From JAZNQL01 sp045531205 (GTDB taxonomy: Bacteria; Bacillota; Clostridia; UMGS1883; UMGS1540), in NCBI GenBank assembly GCA_045531205.1, contig JAZSDN010000004.1, positions 1 through 25,266 of the forward strand: a stretch of 25,266 bases of DNA. The letters are read 5' to 3'. Every line of letters begins with the position of its first letter. Within the stretch, counting starts at the first letter, position 1. Both the position numbers and the translations under genes were made by a program. The notes under the pieces were generated by a model that saw nothing but the letters and a program-made list of their open reading frames with translations, made no database searches and was not told the DNA's origin. Shown here piece by piece: positions 12,765 to 21,250 of the stretch.

Positions 12765-14592
12765 AAATTTTTATCTTTAGCAAAGCTATGCCGTAAGGCT
12801 TTAAAAACAGGGTATTTTGGGCAAGTTTTGCATTTTTGAAGTAGCAAGGCGTAACAGAGTCGAACTCTATACTGCAGGGTAAATTTTGCGTATTGCAGAC
12901 AACAATAAAGCTGTCACGCTTAAAAATAATGGAAGAATCATGCTCGAAAAAAGAAATATCAGCATCATAGGGAATAAGCTTTCGTAAATTAGCCATATCT
13001 TTATAAAAGTTTATAAGATTTTCATTTTCCTTTCCCCATGGGAAAAATCTGCGGTTGAAAGGGTCTTCAAAGCCTTGGCAGCCTGCCTCATCCCCATAGT
13101 AAATGCAAGGGATTCCAGGTAGCAAAAACTGCAAGAATACTGCCGCTTCTTCTTTTTTTAGTGCCATAGAAAGCTCGTCACCTGTTAATAAAAAGCTCGC
13201 CCGCTCTTCTCTCGAAGAGGGATGAACGTCAGAAAGAAGGGTTAAAATTCTCTCGGTATCGTGAGTGGAAAGCGAGTTCATAAGATTAAAAAATACAGGT
13301 CTTGGATAATTTTCTGCTATACTCATAACAGTTCGGGCAAACTCCGGCGGTGTTATTTTATTAAGCAAAACATCCAAAATCGCATTGCGGAAGGGATAGT
13401 TCATAACAGAGTCAAGCTCAACACCATCCTTTGAACAAAAATATGTTCTTCTTTTCCCGTAGCTTATTTTGTTTGATGCATCCTCCCATACTTCGCCTAT
13501 TATAATGGCATCGGGCTTTAAAGAGCGTACCCGTTTTGAAAGAGCCATTATAAACGAATCGGGCAACTCGTCAGCAACGTCTAATCTGAACCCGTCAGCA
13601 CCCATATTCAGCCAATGGGCAATTACACTGTCTTCGTTTTCAATAATAAAATCTCTGTAAGACGGCACATTTTCGTTCACGCAAGGCAGAGTATTTATAC
13701 CCCACCACGAAGTATATTTTTCGGGAGAGGAAAAATCATACCACTCATAATAAGGGGAAGAGGGGTTTTTGTATGCACCATTTCCAAAAACCTTTTCCTT
13801 GTCAAAATAACGGCTGTTACTGCCTGTGTGCGAAAAAACTCCGTCAAGAATAATTTTGATACCCTCTTTATGAGCACTGTCGCAAAGCTGTTTAAAATCA
13901 TCTTGGTTTCCCAAAAGAGGGTCAATGCGAAGATAGTCGGCAGTATCATATCTGTGGTTTGAATATGCCATAAAAACAGGATTTAAATATAAAATGCTAA
14001 CCCCCAAATCCTTGAGATATGGAAGTTTTTTTGTAACACCTGCAAGATTTCCGCCAAAAAAATCGTTGTTTTGTATTATTCCATTTTCGTCAGGCAAAAA
14101 CACGGGACATTCATCGGTGTTTTTATGAATGAAAAAGGGTTTCAGCTTACCTTCGGTGCTACACAGCTTTTCAAAATAAAATCTGTCAGGGAAAATTTGA
14201 TACATTACCCCTCCTTCAAAGCCTTTTGGGGGAGTATAGCTTTTGTCAAAACAGGTGAGTTGCCACTTTTCAAAAAGACCTTTAATTATCTGCCCGTCTT
14301 TTTTTGAAATATTATAGGTGTTATCCTTATCCACAATTTCAAAATAATAAAAATAAAGACCTGTTTTTTCTAACGAAAAGGTTATTCTGTACACATCGTA
14401 GCCTGAACAAATTTCTTCCCAATGCATGGCTGTTTTATTATATAAAATTCCGTCACGCTCTATTATAATAAAAACATTTAAAACGGCAAAGTGCCGTGGA
14501 ATTTTAATTGAAATAGTGCATTCCTTATCTTGTCGCAAAGCACCAAAGGGCGTTTTGAACGCCCCATTTTTGCTGTCATATAAAATATTCAT
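12763..14592 (-). CDS. GH13 alpha-glucan hydrolase (neopullulanase/alpha-amylase type)
   Basis: The longest version, from ATG 14601, is 612 aa; residue numbers here follow it. An N-terminal beta domain (about 1-115) precedes the GH13 barrel. VMYQIFPDRF (132-141), DGVFSHTG (253-260), nucleophile D341 in DGFRLDVADE, acid/base E370 in IIGEVWED and D448 in STHDTER are all present, so it should be active. There is no signal peptide; it is cytoplasmic. I prefer the internal ATG at 14592 because its ATGA overlaps the glgP stop (14589-14591), though neither start has a clear SD. As the last gene of glgB-glgP-GH13 it probably trims or debranches glycogen limit dextrins or maltodextrins. Exact linkage preference (alpha-1,4, alpha-1,6 or both) cannot be read from the sequence. 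Confidence 0.85.
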   Translation of the reverse strand: MNILYDSKNGAFKTPFGALRQDKECTISIKIPRHFAVLNVFIIIERDGILYNKTAMHWEEICSGYDVYRITFSLEKTGLYFYYFEIVDKDNTYNISKKDGQIIKGLFEKWQLTCFDKSYTPPKGFEGGVMYQIFPDRFYFEKLCSTEGKLKPFFIHKNTDECPVFLPDENGIIQNNDFFGGNLAGVTKKLPYLKDLGVSILYLNPVFMAYSNHRYDTADYLRIDPLLGNQDDFKQLCDSAHKEGIKIILDGVFSHTGSNSRYFDKEKVFGNGAYKNPSSPYYEWYDFSSPEKYTSWWGINTLPCVNENVPSYRDFIIENEDSVIAHWLNMGADGFRLDVADELPDSFIMALSKRVRSLKPDAIIIGEVWEDASNKISYGKRRTYFCSKDGVELDSVMNYPFRNAILDVLLNKITPPEFARTVMSIAENYPRPVFFNLMNSLSTHDTERILTLLSDVHPSSREERASFLLTGDELSMALKKEEAAVFLQFLLPGIPCIYYGDEAGCQGFEDPFNRRFFPWGKENENLINFYKDMANLRKLIPYDADISFFEHDSSIIFKRDSFIVVCNTQNLPCSIEFDSVTPCYFKNAKLAQNTLFLKPYGIALLKIKI

Positions 14593-16997
14593 ATTTTCCA
14601 TATTCTGTCGCAGTATTCCATAATTGCACGGTCAGCCGAAAAAACGCCTGCGTGTGCAATGTTTGTTAAAGACATATTGGTAAATGTGCGTTTATCTGAA
14701 TAAACCTGTAAAACTCTTTCGTGGGAGGTGCGGTAGGCATCAAAATCTGCTAAAGTCATATAAGAATCTGCAACCCCGAAACGCTTTGAGGTAAGAGAAT
14801 CATAAATATCTGTAAAGTTTGCCCCTAAAAAGTTTGATTTTAGCATATCAAGCACAGAAGATAAAGCCGCATCTGCACGAACATAATCCATAGGATTATA
14901 GCCTTTTTGCCAAAGATTTAAAACCTCTTCTGAAGTAAGTCCGAAAAGAAAAATATTATCTTCCCCGACCTGCTCAAAAATTTCTACATTTGCACCGTCA
15001 AGAGTTCCCAAAGTAACAGCGCCGTTTATCATAAGCTTCATATTGCCTGTGCCTGAAGCCTCTTTTCCTGCAACCGAAATCTGCTCCGATATTTCGGAAG
15101 CGGGAATAATTATTTCGGCAAGCGATACCTTGTAATCCTCTAAAAATACAACCTTTATTTTGTCACGCACCAGGGGGTCAGAATTTACAAGCTTTGCTAT
15201 CGACATTATAAGATGTATAATCTGCTTTGCCATATAATAACCCGACGATGCCTTTGCCGCAAAAATAAAAGTGCGGGGGTGCATATCAATAAACGGATTT
15301 TCCTTGATTTTTTTATAAAGATAAAGAATATGAAGTGCATTCAAAAGCTGACGCTTGTATTCGTGCAGACGCTTTATCTGTACATCGAATATGCTCTGCG
15401 GGTCGCAAACTATTCCCATAGATTCAGAAATATAATTTGCAAGTTTTTCTTTGTTTTTGAGTTTTATTTTTCTTAAATCCTCTAAAACAACAGGGTCGTC
15501 ATAAAACGCCATAAGCTTTGAAAGCTCGCATGCATCATACATAAAGGCTGTTCCTATAAGCGAAGAAATAAGACTTGTAAGTGCAGGGTTTGCCTGACAA
15601 AGCCACCTTCTGTAAGCAATTCCGTTTGTAACATTTAAAAATTTTTCAGGGCTTATTCTGTAGTAGTCATTAAATATGCTGTTTATTAAAATGTTACTGT
15701 GAAGCTTTGAAACACCATTTATTTTATGACAGGCAGAAAGACATAAGTTTGCCATGTGTATTTCGCCCTTTGAAATTACAGACATATATTCTATTTTTGC
15801 AAAATCGTCGCCATAGATATTGTGAAGATGCAAAGAAAGCCTTCTGTGTATTTCTTTAACAATCTGATAAATTCTCGGGAGCTCTTTTGAAAACATATCC
15901 TCCCTCCAACGCTCCAAAGCCTCGCTCATAACAGTGTGATTTGTGTATGATAAGGTACGGCAGGTAATATCCCACGCATCATCCCAGGCATAACCGTGTT
16001 CATCCATCAAAAGCCTCATAAGCTCGGGCACACAAAGGGCAGGATGAGTGTCATTTATATGAATAGCCGCCTTGTCGGGCAGATTGTCAAGCGATGGATA
16101 TTTTGAAAGATGACTTTTTATAATACTCTGCAAAGATGCACTTACAAAAAAGTACTGCTGGCGGATTCTTAAAATTTTACCCTTTAAATGGTCGTCTGCG
16201 GGGTACAGAACCTTTGAAATGGTTTCGGCAAGAGTATTCTGTTCAAGGCTTTTAATATACTCCCCTCGTGAGAAGGCGGACATATCAAAGGCTTTTGCCG
16301 ATTTTGCACTCCACAAAACAAGCTTGTTTGGAGTTTCAGAGTCATAGCCCGAAATCAGCATATCATAAGGAAGAGCAATAACCTCTTCATAATCGGTATG
16401 CTCTAAAAAGTGCTTATCATTTTCAAACCATTCCGAAACATTACCCCCGAATTTTACCGACACAGCATCATCGGGGCGTGATTTTAACCATATATCACCC
16501 ATTTCAAGCCAGTTGTCGGGGAACTCCACCTGCCACCCGTCAACAATTTTCTGCCTGAAAATTCCAAACTCATATCTTATCGAAAAACCTGTTGTACAAA
16601 TACCTTTAGTGCTTGCCGCATCCATATAGCACGAGGCAAGTCTGCCAAGACCGCCGTTGCCAAGCCCTGCATCAGGCTCAAGAGCATATATGTTTTCGAT
16701 ATCAACATTTATATCGGACAAAATATCCGAAAAAGTATTTTCAAGCTTTAAATTAAAAAGGTTGTTTTTTAAAGATGTGCCAACTAAAAACTCCATTGAC
16801 ATATAATAAACCTGCTTTTTTTGTTCGCGGTTTATCTGTTGTTCAAAAAGTCTTCTTTGTTTTTGCAGAAGGTCGCGGGTTAAAGAACATATACTTTTGT
16901 AAATTTGTTTTTCGGAGGCTTCATCTATGTAGCACCCGAAAAGCTTAACACATTCATCGTTTAAATTCTGAGAAAGAGTTTTTTTGTTTAAGTCCAA
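14589..16997 (-). CDS. glgP: Glycogen/alpha-glucan phosphorylase
   Basis: This gene encodes 802 aa, standard for the family. GT35 landmarks are LEPDAGLGNGGLGRLASCYMD (from 106), IHINDTHPALCVPELMRLL, the KRLHEYKRQLLN region at about 543-554, and the pyridoxal-phosphate site EASGTGNMKLMINGA (646-660) with the PLP lysine K654. It removes terminal glucose from glycogen or maltodextrins as glucose-1-phosphate in the cytoplasm. The start is a TTG at 16997 with AGGAG about 9 nt upstream. It is 38 nt behind glgB and overlaps the GH13 gene by ATGA, so the three genes form one unit. Confidence 0.95.
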   Translation of the reverse strand: MDLNKKTLSQNLNDECVKLFGCYIDEASEKQIYKSICSLTRDLLQKQRRLFEQQINREQKKQVYYMSMEFLVGTSLKNNLFNLKLENTFSDILSDINVDIENIYALEPDAGLGNGGLGRLASCYMDAASTKGICTTGFSIRYEFGIFRQKIVDGWQVEFPDNWLEMGDIWLKSRPDDAVSVKFGGNVSEWFENDKHFLEHTDYEEVIALPYDMLISGYDSETPNKLVLWSAKSAKAFDMSAFSRGEYIKSLEQNTLAETISKVLYPADDHLKGKILRIRQQYFFVSASLQSIIKSHLSKYPSLDNLPDKAAIHINDTHPALCVPELMRLLMDEHGYAWDDAWDITCRTLSYTNHTVMSEALERWREDMFSKELPRIYQIVKEIHRRLSLHLHNIYGDDFAKIEYMSVISKGEIHMANLCLSACHKINGVSKLHSNILINSIFNDYYRISPEKFLNVTNGIAYRRWLCQANPALTSLISSLIGTAFMYDACELSKLMAFYDDPVVLEDLRKIKLKNKEKLANYISESMGIVCDPQSIFDVQIKRLHEYKRQLLNALHILYLYKKIKENPFIDMHPRTFIFAAKASSGYYMAKQIIHLIMSIAKLVNSDPLVRDKIKVVFLEDYKVSLAEIIIPASEISEQISVAGKEASGTGNMKLMINGAVTLGTLDGANVEIFEQVGEDNIFLFGLTSEEVLNLWQKGYNPMDYVRADAALSSVLDMLKSNFLGANFTDIYDSLTSKRFGVADSYMTLADFDAYRTSHERVLQVYSDKRTFTNMSLTNIAHAGVFSADRAIMEYCDRIWKI

Positions 16998-17035
16998 AGT
17001 TTTTAGCTCCTTTTAATAAAAATTACACTCTTTTA

Positions 17036-18946
17036 TTATGCATTAAAAGTAACACTATTATGCTTTTTAAGTCTTTTGTAATATATGCACGAGGTAGGGG
17101 GCAATGTGAGAGTTATGCTGTAATCGTACCCGTGACTTGGCGTTTTATCTGTAGAAACTGTATTTAAAGCTATACCCGAACCGCCAAAAACAGAATCATC
17201 GCTTGAAAAAACAGGGACATACTCACCTTTTTGGGGAACGCCTATTCTGTACCCCTCACGGCATACAGGGCAGAAGTTACATATAGCTATAATTTCGTTT
17301 TTTGATTTGTCTATTCTGCGAAAGGCTATAACGCTTTGAGTGTGGTCGTCGTTTGAAATCCATTTAAACCCTTCCCAGTCGGAATCATTTTGCCAAAAGG
17401 GCGCATTTTCAAGATAAAAGAAGTTTAACGCTTTTACATACTCATGCATTTGCCTGTGCCTGTCATAGGAAAGCAAAAACCAGTCAAGCTCTTTTGAAAA
17501 ATCCCATTCAATAAACTGGGCAAATTCATTTCCCATAAAATTGAGCTTTTTTCCCGGGTATGCCATCATATACCCGTAAAAAGCTCGAAGCTCCGAAAAC
17601 TTCTGGTCATATTCCCCCGGCATTTTGTTTATAAGCGAGCATTTTCCGTGCACAACCTCATCGTGCGAAAGAGGGAGAATATAATTTTCAGAAAAAGCAT
17701 AGGTAAGCGAAAAGGTAATGTTTTTGTGACACCCTTTTCTGAAAAGCGGATTTTGCGACATATATTCAAGCATATCGTTCATCCATCCCATATTCCATTT
17801 AAAGTTAAACCCAAGCCCACCGTCATACCCGGGTTTTGTAACCATAGGGAAGGCTGTTGACTCCTCTGCTATCATCAATACCGATTTGTTTACAGAAAAT
17901 ACTGCACTGTTAAGCTTTTTTAAAAATTCAATGGCTTCAAGATTTTCGTTTGAACCGTATTTATTGGGTCGCCACTCAGAATTTCGCTTTCCATAGTCAA
18001 GATAAAGCATTGACGCTACAGCATCAACCCTTAAACCATCTATATGATATTCCCGTACCCAGTACACGGCATTTGATATAAGAAAGCTTAAAACTCCGCC
18101 CTTCCCATAATCAAAAATTCTTGTGTTCCAGTCGGGGTGCTCTCTTTTTAAGGGGTCTTCATATTCATAAAGGCAGGTCCCGTCAAACTCGTAAAGCCCG
18201 TGCTCATCTTTTGGGAAATGAGCTGCAGTCCAGTCTAAAATAACTCCTATTCCGGCTCTGTGGCAACGGTCTACAAATTCCATAAAATGATGCGGAGTGC
18301 CATAGCGTGATGTAGGTGCAAAATACCCCGTCACCTGATACCCCCACGAAGGGTCAAACGGATACTCAAAAATAGGCATCAGCTCAATATGAGTATATCC
18401 CATTTCTTTAACGTAGGGGATAAGCTCATCCGCCATAGCAAGATAGCTTAAGGTGTTGCCGTCAGAATGTTTTTTCCACGAAGAAAAATGAAGCTCGTAA
18501 ATATTCATAGGGTTTGCAAAATGATTTTTTCTTGCTACAGAACGCCTGTATGCACCGTCCTGCCACGAATAGCCCGAAATATCATATACCTTACTTGCAT
18601 TTTGCGGGCGTGTTTCGCAGTGAAAGGCATACGGGTCGCTTTTTAATACATAATAGCCGTCCTGCTTTTGTATTGCATACTTATAAGCATCATATACCTT
18701 TGCGTTTTCACAAAAGCACTCCCATATCCCGTCTTGCAGGCGTGTCATTTTATTTGTTTCTTTGTCCCAAAGATTAAAATCTCCGACTAAACTTACGCTT
18801 TTAGCGTTTGGTGCCCATACTCTGAAAATAAAACCGTTTTTTAAAGGATGACAGCCAAAAAAATTATAAGACTTAAAATTTTCTCCTTTTGTGAATAAAG
18901 AAATCGGTGATTCCTGCTTTTGTAAAACTTCATTATTTTTTGTCAA
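17036..18946 (-). CDS. glgB: 1,4-alpha-glucan branching enzyme
   Basis: This gene encodes 636 aa. An N-terminal CBM48-type domain (about 25-125, FRVWAPNAKSVSLVGDFNLWD) precedes the GH13 branching-enzyme barrel. Family motifs are ELHFSSWKK (151-159), WGYQVTGYFAPTSRYG (201-216), nucleophile D308 in DGLRVDAVASMLYLDYG, acid/base E361 in MIAEEST, and LPLSHDEVVHGK. The enzyme makes alpha-1,6 branches during glycogen synthesis. The start is the TTG at 18946 with a GAGGTGA SD. It is first in the operon glgB-glgP-GH13. No glgC or glgA is present here, so the synthetic half must be encoded elsewhere. I found no convincing promoter in the short AT-rich gap to the divergent gene. Confidence 0.95.
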   Translation of the reverse strand: MTKNNEVLQKQESPISLFTKGENFKSYNFFGCHPLKNGFIFRVWAPNAKSVSLVGDFNLWDKETNKMTRLQDGIWECFCENAKVYDAYKYAIQKQDGYYVLKSDPYAFHCETRPQNASKVYDISGYSWQDGAYRRSVARKNHFANPMNIYELHFSSWKKHSDGNTLSYLAMADELIPYVKEMGYTHIELMPIFEYPFDPSWGYQVTGYFAPTSRYGTPHHFMEFVDRCHRAGIGVILDWTAAHFPKDEHGLYEFDGTCLYEYEDPLKREHPDWNTRIFDYGKGGVLSFLISNAVYWVREYHIDGLRVDAVASMLYLDYGKRNSEWRPNKYGSNENLEAIEFLKKLNSAVFSVNKSVLMIAEESTAFPMVTKPGYDGGLGFNFKWNMGWMNDMLEYMSQNPLFRKGCHKNITFSLTYAFSENYILPLSHDEVVHGKCSLINKMPGEYDQKFSELRAFYGYMMAYPGKKLNFMGNEFAQFIEWDFSKELDWFLLSYDRHRQMHEYVKALNFFYLENAPFWQNDSDWEGFKWISNDDHTQSVIAFRRIDKSKNEIIAICNFCPVCREGYRIGVPQKGEYVPVFSSDDSVFGGSGIALNTVSTDKTPSHGYDYSITLTLPPTSCIYYKRLKKHNSVTFNA

Positions 18947-19041
18947 CTAAATCACCTCAAATCAATTATATATTAGTTTATGAAAAAATTTTGTAAAAAT
19001 AATGGTAAAATATACAAAAAAATAAACAGAGGCATTTTTAC

Positions 19042-19070
19042 TTGAAATAAGAGTGCTTTATATGTATAAT
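19042..19070 (+). promoter_or_regulatory. Sigma-A promoter of the ICMT-like gene
   Basis: TTGAAA (19042-19047), a 17-nt spacer and TATAAT (19065-19070). The predicted start near 19077 favours the ATG at 19102 over the TTG at 19081. Confidence 0.7.
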
Positions 19071-19101
19071 AAATATAACTTTGGGAATATGTGGTGAAAT
19101 T

Positions 19102-19773
19102 ATGACTTTAAAATTATTTTTTCAGGCAATATTCAAAATACTTTTGGGAATTATACTGACAGGACTTTTAATCTTTTTACCCGCAGGCACAATTTATTTT
19201 AAAAACGGATGGCTTTTAATGACATTTTTGTTTGTGCCAATGTTTTTTGCGGGAATTTTTATGATGATTTATAACCCGTCTCTTTTAAAACGTCGCCTTG
19301 ATGCAAAAGAACAACAAGAGGAACAAAGAGAGGTAGTGCTTTTAAGCGGAATTATGTTTTTGCTCGGGTTTATTATGGCTGGGCTTGATTTCAGGTTTAA
19401 TTTAAGTAATTTACCAAAGGCGGTTACAATAGCCTCGTTGATTTTGTTTTGCATAGCTTATCTTATGTATGCAGAAGTTATAAGAGAAAATACTTATCTT
19501 TCACGAACTATAAAGGTAGAAAAAAACCAAAAGGTTATAGATACAGGGCTTTACAGCATTGTAAGGCATCCTATGTATACGGCAACCCTGCTTTTATTTC
19601 TTTCAATGCCGTTGATTCTGGGTTCAGTTTTCGCATTTTTAATTTTTTTGGTTTATCCGTTTATTATTGCAAAAAGAATAAAATATGAAGAAGAATTTTT
19701 AAAAACAGAGCTTTTGGGATATAAAGAATACACACAGAAAGTAAAGTATCGGCTTATTCCTTTTATTTGGTAG
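19102..19773 (+). CDS. Isoprenylcysteine carboxyl-methyltransferase-like membrane protein
   Basis: This gene encodes 223 aa with about five to six hydrophobic segments (near residues 9-30, 37-56, 78-95, 107-128 and 155-185). The C-terminal block VIDTGLYSIVRHPMYTATLLLFLSMPLILGS carries the RHPxY signature of the ICMT/PEMT family, which binds S-adenosylmethionine in membranes. Bacterial members do not usually act on prenylated proteins, and their substrates are mostly unknown; lipid or isoprenoid methylation is possible. The start is the ATG at 19102 with GGTGA close by. An upstream TTG at 19081 would be nearly leaderless. It has its own promoter and stands between the divergent glg operon and spoIIID. 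Family is sure; substrate is not. Confidence 0.8.
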   Translation: MTLKLFFQAIFKILLGIILTGLLIFLPAGTIYFKNGWLLMTFLFVPMFFAGIFMMIYNPSLLKRRLDAKEQQEEQREVVLLSGIMFLLGFIMAGLDFRFNLSNLPKAVTIASLILFCIAYLMYAEVIRENTYLSRTIKVEKNQKVIDTGLYSIVRHPMYTATLLLFLSMPLILGSVFAFLIFLVYPFIIAKRIKYEEEFLKTELLGYKEYTQKVKYRLIPFIW

Positions 19774-19801
19774 AAGGCATTTGCGGCAGGCTTAATTTAA
19801 A

Positions 19802-19831
19802 TTCATACTTTTATCCTTCGCCTCATATCAT
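19802..19831 (+). promoter_or_regulatory. Likely sigma-E promoter of spoIIID
   Basis: TTCATACTT (19802-19810) resembles the sigma-E -35 (TCATATT), and CATATCAT (19824-19831) resembles its -10 (CATACAAT), with about 14 nt between the cores. In Bacillus subtilis spoIIID is made under sigma-E, which agrees. The -10 also overlaps a TATCATTT/AAATGATA inverted repeat. Confidence 0.5.
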
Positions 19832-19865
19832 TTTAATAAATGATAAAGTTTGAGGTGAGGGTATT

Positions 19866-20132
19866 TTGAAAGATTACATTTCACAAAGAGTTCTTTCTCT
19901 GGCAGAATACATAATAGAAAATAAATATACTGTCCGTGCTGCAGCCAAAAAGTTTGGCATTTCGAAGTCGACAGTTCACAAGGATATTGTGGAAAGACTG
20001 CCGCGGATAAATTTAAGTATGGCAAAGGATGTAAGGGCTATACTTGAAGAGAATAAAAGCGAACGCCATATAAGAGGCGGGCGTGCAACAAAAGAAAAAT
20101 ATTTAAAAAAGAAAAAACAGGCACAAGGCTGA
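19866..20132 (+). CDS. spoIIID: Sporulation transcriptional regulator SpoIIID
   Basis: This gene encodes 88 aa, the usual size. The sequence has the family's hallmark IENKYTVRAAAKKFGISKSTVHKDI helix-turn-helix (about residues 17-41), then RLPRINLSMAKDVRAILEENKSERHIRGGRATKEKY with the basic C-terminal region that also contacts DNA. SpoIIID activates and represses mother-cell genes between the sigma-E and sigma-K stages of sporulation. The start is the TTG at 19866 with GAGGTGAGG 5 nt upstream. It is a single gene with a likely sigma-E promoter and a terminator of its own. Confidence 0.95.
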   Translation: MKDYISQRVLSLAEYIIENKYTVRAAAKKFGISKSTVHKDIVERLPRINLSMAKDVRAILEENKSERHIRGGRATKEKYLKKKKQAQG

Positions 20133-20140
20133 TTTTGTGC

Positions 20141-20280
20141 AAAAAAATATGACCTACTTTTAAAAGCAGGTCATATTTTTAATGTAAAGCCCGTTGGCTT
20201 TAATTGAGTTATTAAAGACCGCTGGTGAGACGGTCTAAGAAGGAGGGAAAATGAAAAATTTATGTATCATTCAAATTATG
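20141..20280 (-). ncRNA. Candidate small RNA with CCCUCC tract
   Basis: A good minus-strand promoter (20286-20314) would start an RNA near 20279. The RNA has an AU-rich 5' part, a single-stranded-looking UUUUCCCUCCUUCUU (20239-20253), a 6-bp hairpin AGACCG/CGGUCU (20216-20236) followed by UUAAU, a second hairpin AAAGCC/GGCUUU (20186-20201), and the terminator at 20143-20180. The length is about 140 nt, or about 70 nt if it stops at the first hairpin. The C-rich tract is complementary to SD sequences, as in CRR-type regulatory RNAs of Firmicutes. No Rfam family was recognised. Confidence 0.45.
20143..20180. terminator. Bidirectional intrinsic terminator after spoIIID
   Basis: AAAAATATGACCT (20143-20155) pairs with AGGTCATATTTTT (20168-20180), with an inner CTTT/AAAG. 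T-runs lie on the 3' side in both directions, so it can end spoIIID on the plus strand and the candidate small RNA on the minus strand. Confidence 0.85.
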
Positions 20281-20285
20281 TACAT

Positions 20286-20314
20286 ATTATAGCACCTATT
20301 TCCCCCAATTTCAA
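20286..20314 (-). promoter_or_regulatory. Sigma-A promoter of the candidate small RNA
   Basis: On the minus strand TTGAAA (20309-20314), a 17-nt spacer and TATAAT (20286-20291). No minus-strand gene follows it, which is why a noncoding transcript is proposed. Confidence 0.6.
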
Positions 20315-20352
20315 GACTCAAACTATACGAAATATATATTTTTTACTAGATT

Positions 20353-20375
20353 TTTTTGTGCAATTTGCACAAAAA
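20353..20375 (-). other. Perfect 11-bp palindrome after the DUF624 gene
   Basis: TTTTTGTGCAA and its exact reverse complement flank a single central base, directly after the DUF624 stop (20376). As RNA it gives a hairpin without a following U-tract, so it may protect a 3' end or mark a poor terminator. A protein-binding site is also possible. Confidence 0.4.
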
Positions 20376-21239
20376 TCAGTCGTTAAATATGGATTCTGAA
20401 GCTTGAGAGTCATTTTCTTTTTTGTATGGGAACAATAAATCCACAACCTGCACCGCATAAAAAGTAAGCATAAACTGATTAAGCGAGAATACAAGGAAGG
20501 GAAGCAGAAAAACAAAAAATCCGCCAACATAAAGAATTAGTGCTGTAATTATTCCCAAAACGGCAAGAGAAGATAAAAATACAAAAATTACGCCGTGAAG
20601 CTTTGCCATTGTCATTGTAAAAGCAAGACTTAAAGCCTCAAAAAGTCGCAGGTTCTTATCAACAATCAGGCAGTATACAAACGGATGCATCATAACATAA
20701 ACAAGAGAAATCAAAAGCATAAGCATCCCAAGAACTATTCTGAAAAAGACAGGTAACCCTGTATCCATATTGCCAAAATAGAAAAGTGTTGCAAAAGTAA
20801 ATAAGAATATTACAACAATATCCAGAACAAACAAAAGTAAAGTGGGGACAAACTTCTTTTTTAAGCTTTCTAAAAAATCAGACCACAAAAACACGGGTTC
20901 TTCTCTCGAAAAATCTGTAAGAATCCTTGTGTGTCCTGCAGAGGCGGGGCCTGCACCGAGATACATTGTAAATAAAAGAGCAATGCTTATTGCGGAATAT
21001 GCCATAATCTGAGTAGTTCCTTCAGCCTTTGCAAAGGTTGATACCATAACTGTCGAAAGCAAAAGGTATACAATAAAAAACGGAACCGCAAAAAGAGTGT
21101 AGGTAAGGCTTAAGGTACAAATGCTCCAGAACTTTCTTCCCAAAAGCTCAAAAAAACGGAAAAAGCCGCGTTTTTGCGGAGCATTTTTTGAAACACCTCT
21201 TCCGGGTCTTGAAAAATTAGAATGATTAAAAAATCCCAT
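20376..21239 (-). CDS. YesL/DUF624 family membrane protein
   Basis: This gene encodes 287 aa. A basic N-terminal tail (about 1-25) precedes FFELLGRKFWSICTLSLTYTLFAVPFF, typical of the YesL/DUF624 family. About five to six transmembrane helices follow, with family features such as LGAGPASAGHTRILTDFSREEPVFLWSDFLESLKK between helices two and three and a final FLLPFLVFSLNQFMLTFYA segment. The function is unknown; homologues often sit next to carbohydrate uptake or surface genes. The ATG at 21239 has GGAG upstream, 11 nt after the DUF6062 stop, so the two genes are co-transcribed. The role of this pair cannot be read from context. The annotation is sure at the family level. Confidence 0.8.
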   Translation of the reverse strand: MGFFNHSNFSRPGRGVSKNAPQKRGFFRFFELLGRKFWSICTLSLTYTLFAVPFFIVYLLLSTVMVSTFAKAEGTTQIMAYSAISIALLFTMYLGAGPASAGHTRILTDFSREEPVFLWSDFLESLKKKFVPTLLLFVLDIVVIFLFTFATLFYFGNMDTGLPVFFRIVLGMLMLLISLVYVMMHPFVYCLIVDKNLRLFEALSLAFTMTMAKLHGVIFVFLSSLAVLGIITALILYVGGFFVFLLPFLVFSLNQFMLTFYAVQVVDLLFPYKKENDSQASESIFND

Positions 21240-21250
21240 AATAAAATCTC

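Noticed and set aside
20251..20292. Thirteen-codon plus-strand frame (MKNLCIIQIMYIL) with AGGAGG upstream
   Set aside because: The SD is the complement of the candidate sRNA's CCCUCC tract, the spacing to ATG is only 4 nt, and no plus-strand promoter was found. It is kept only as an alternative in the sRNA finding.
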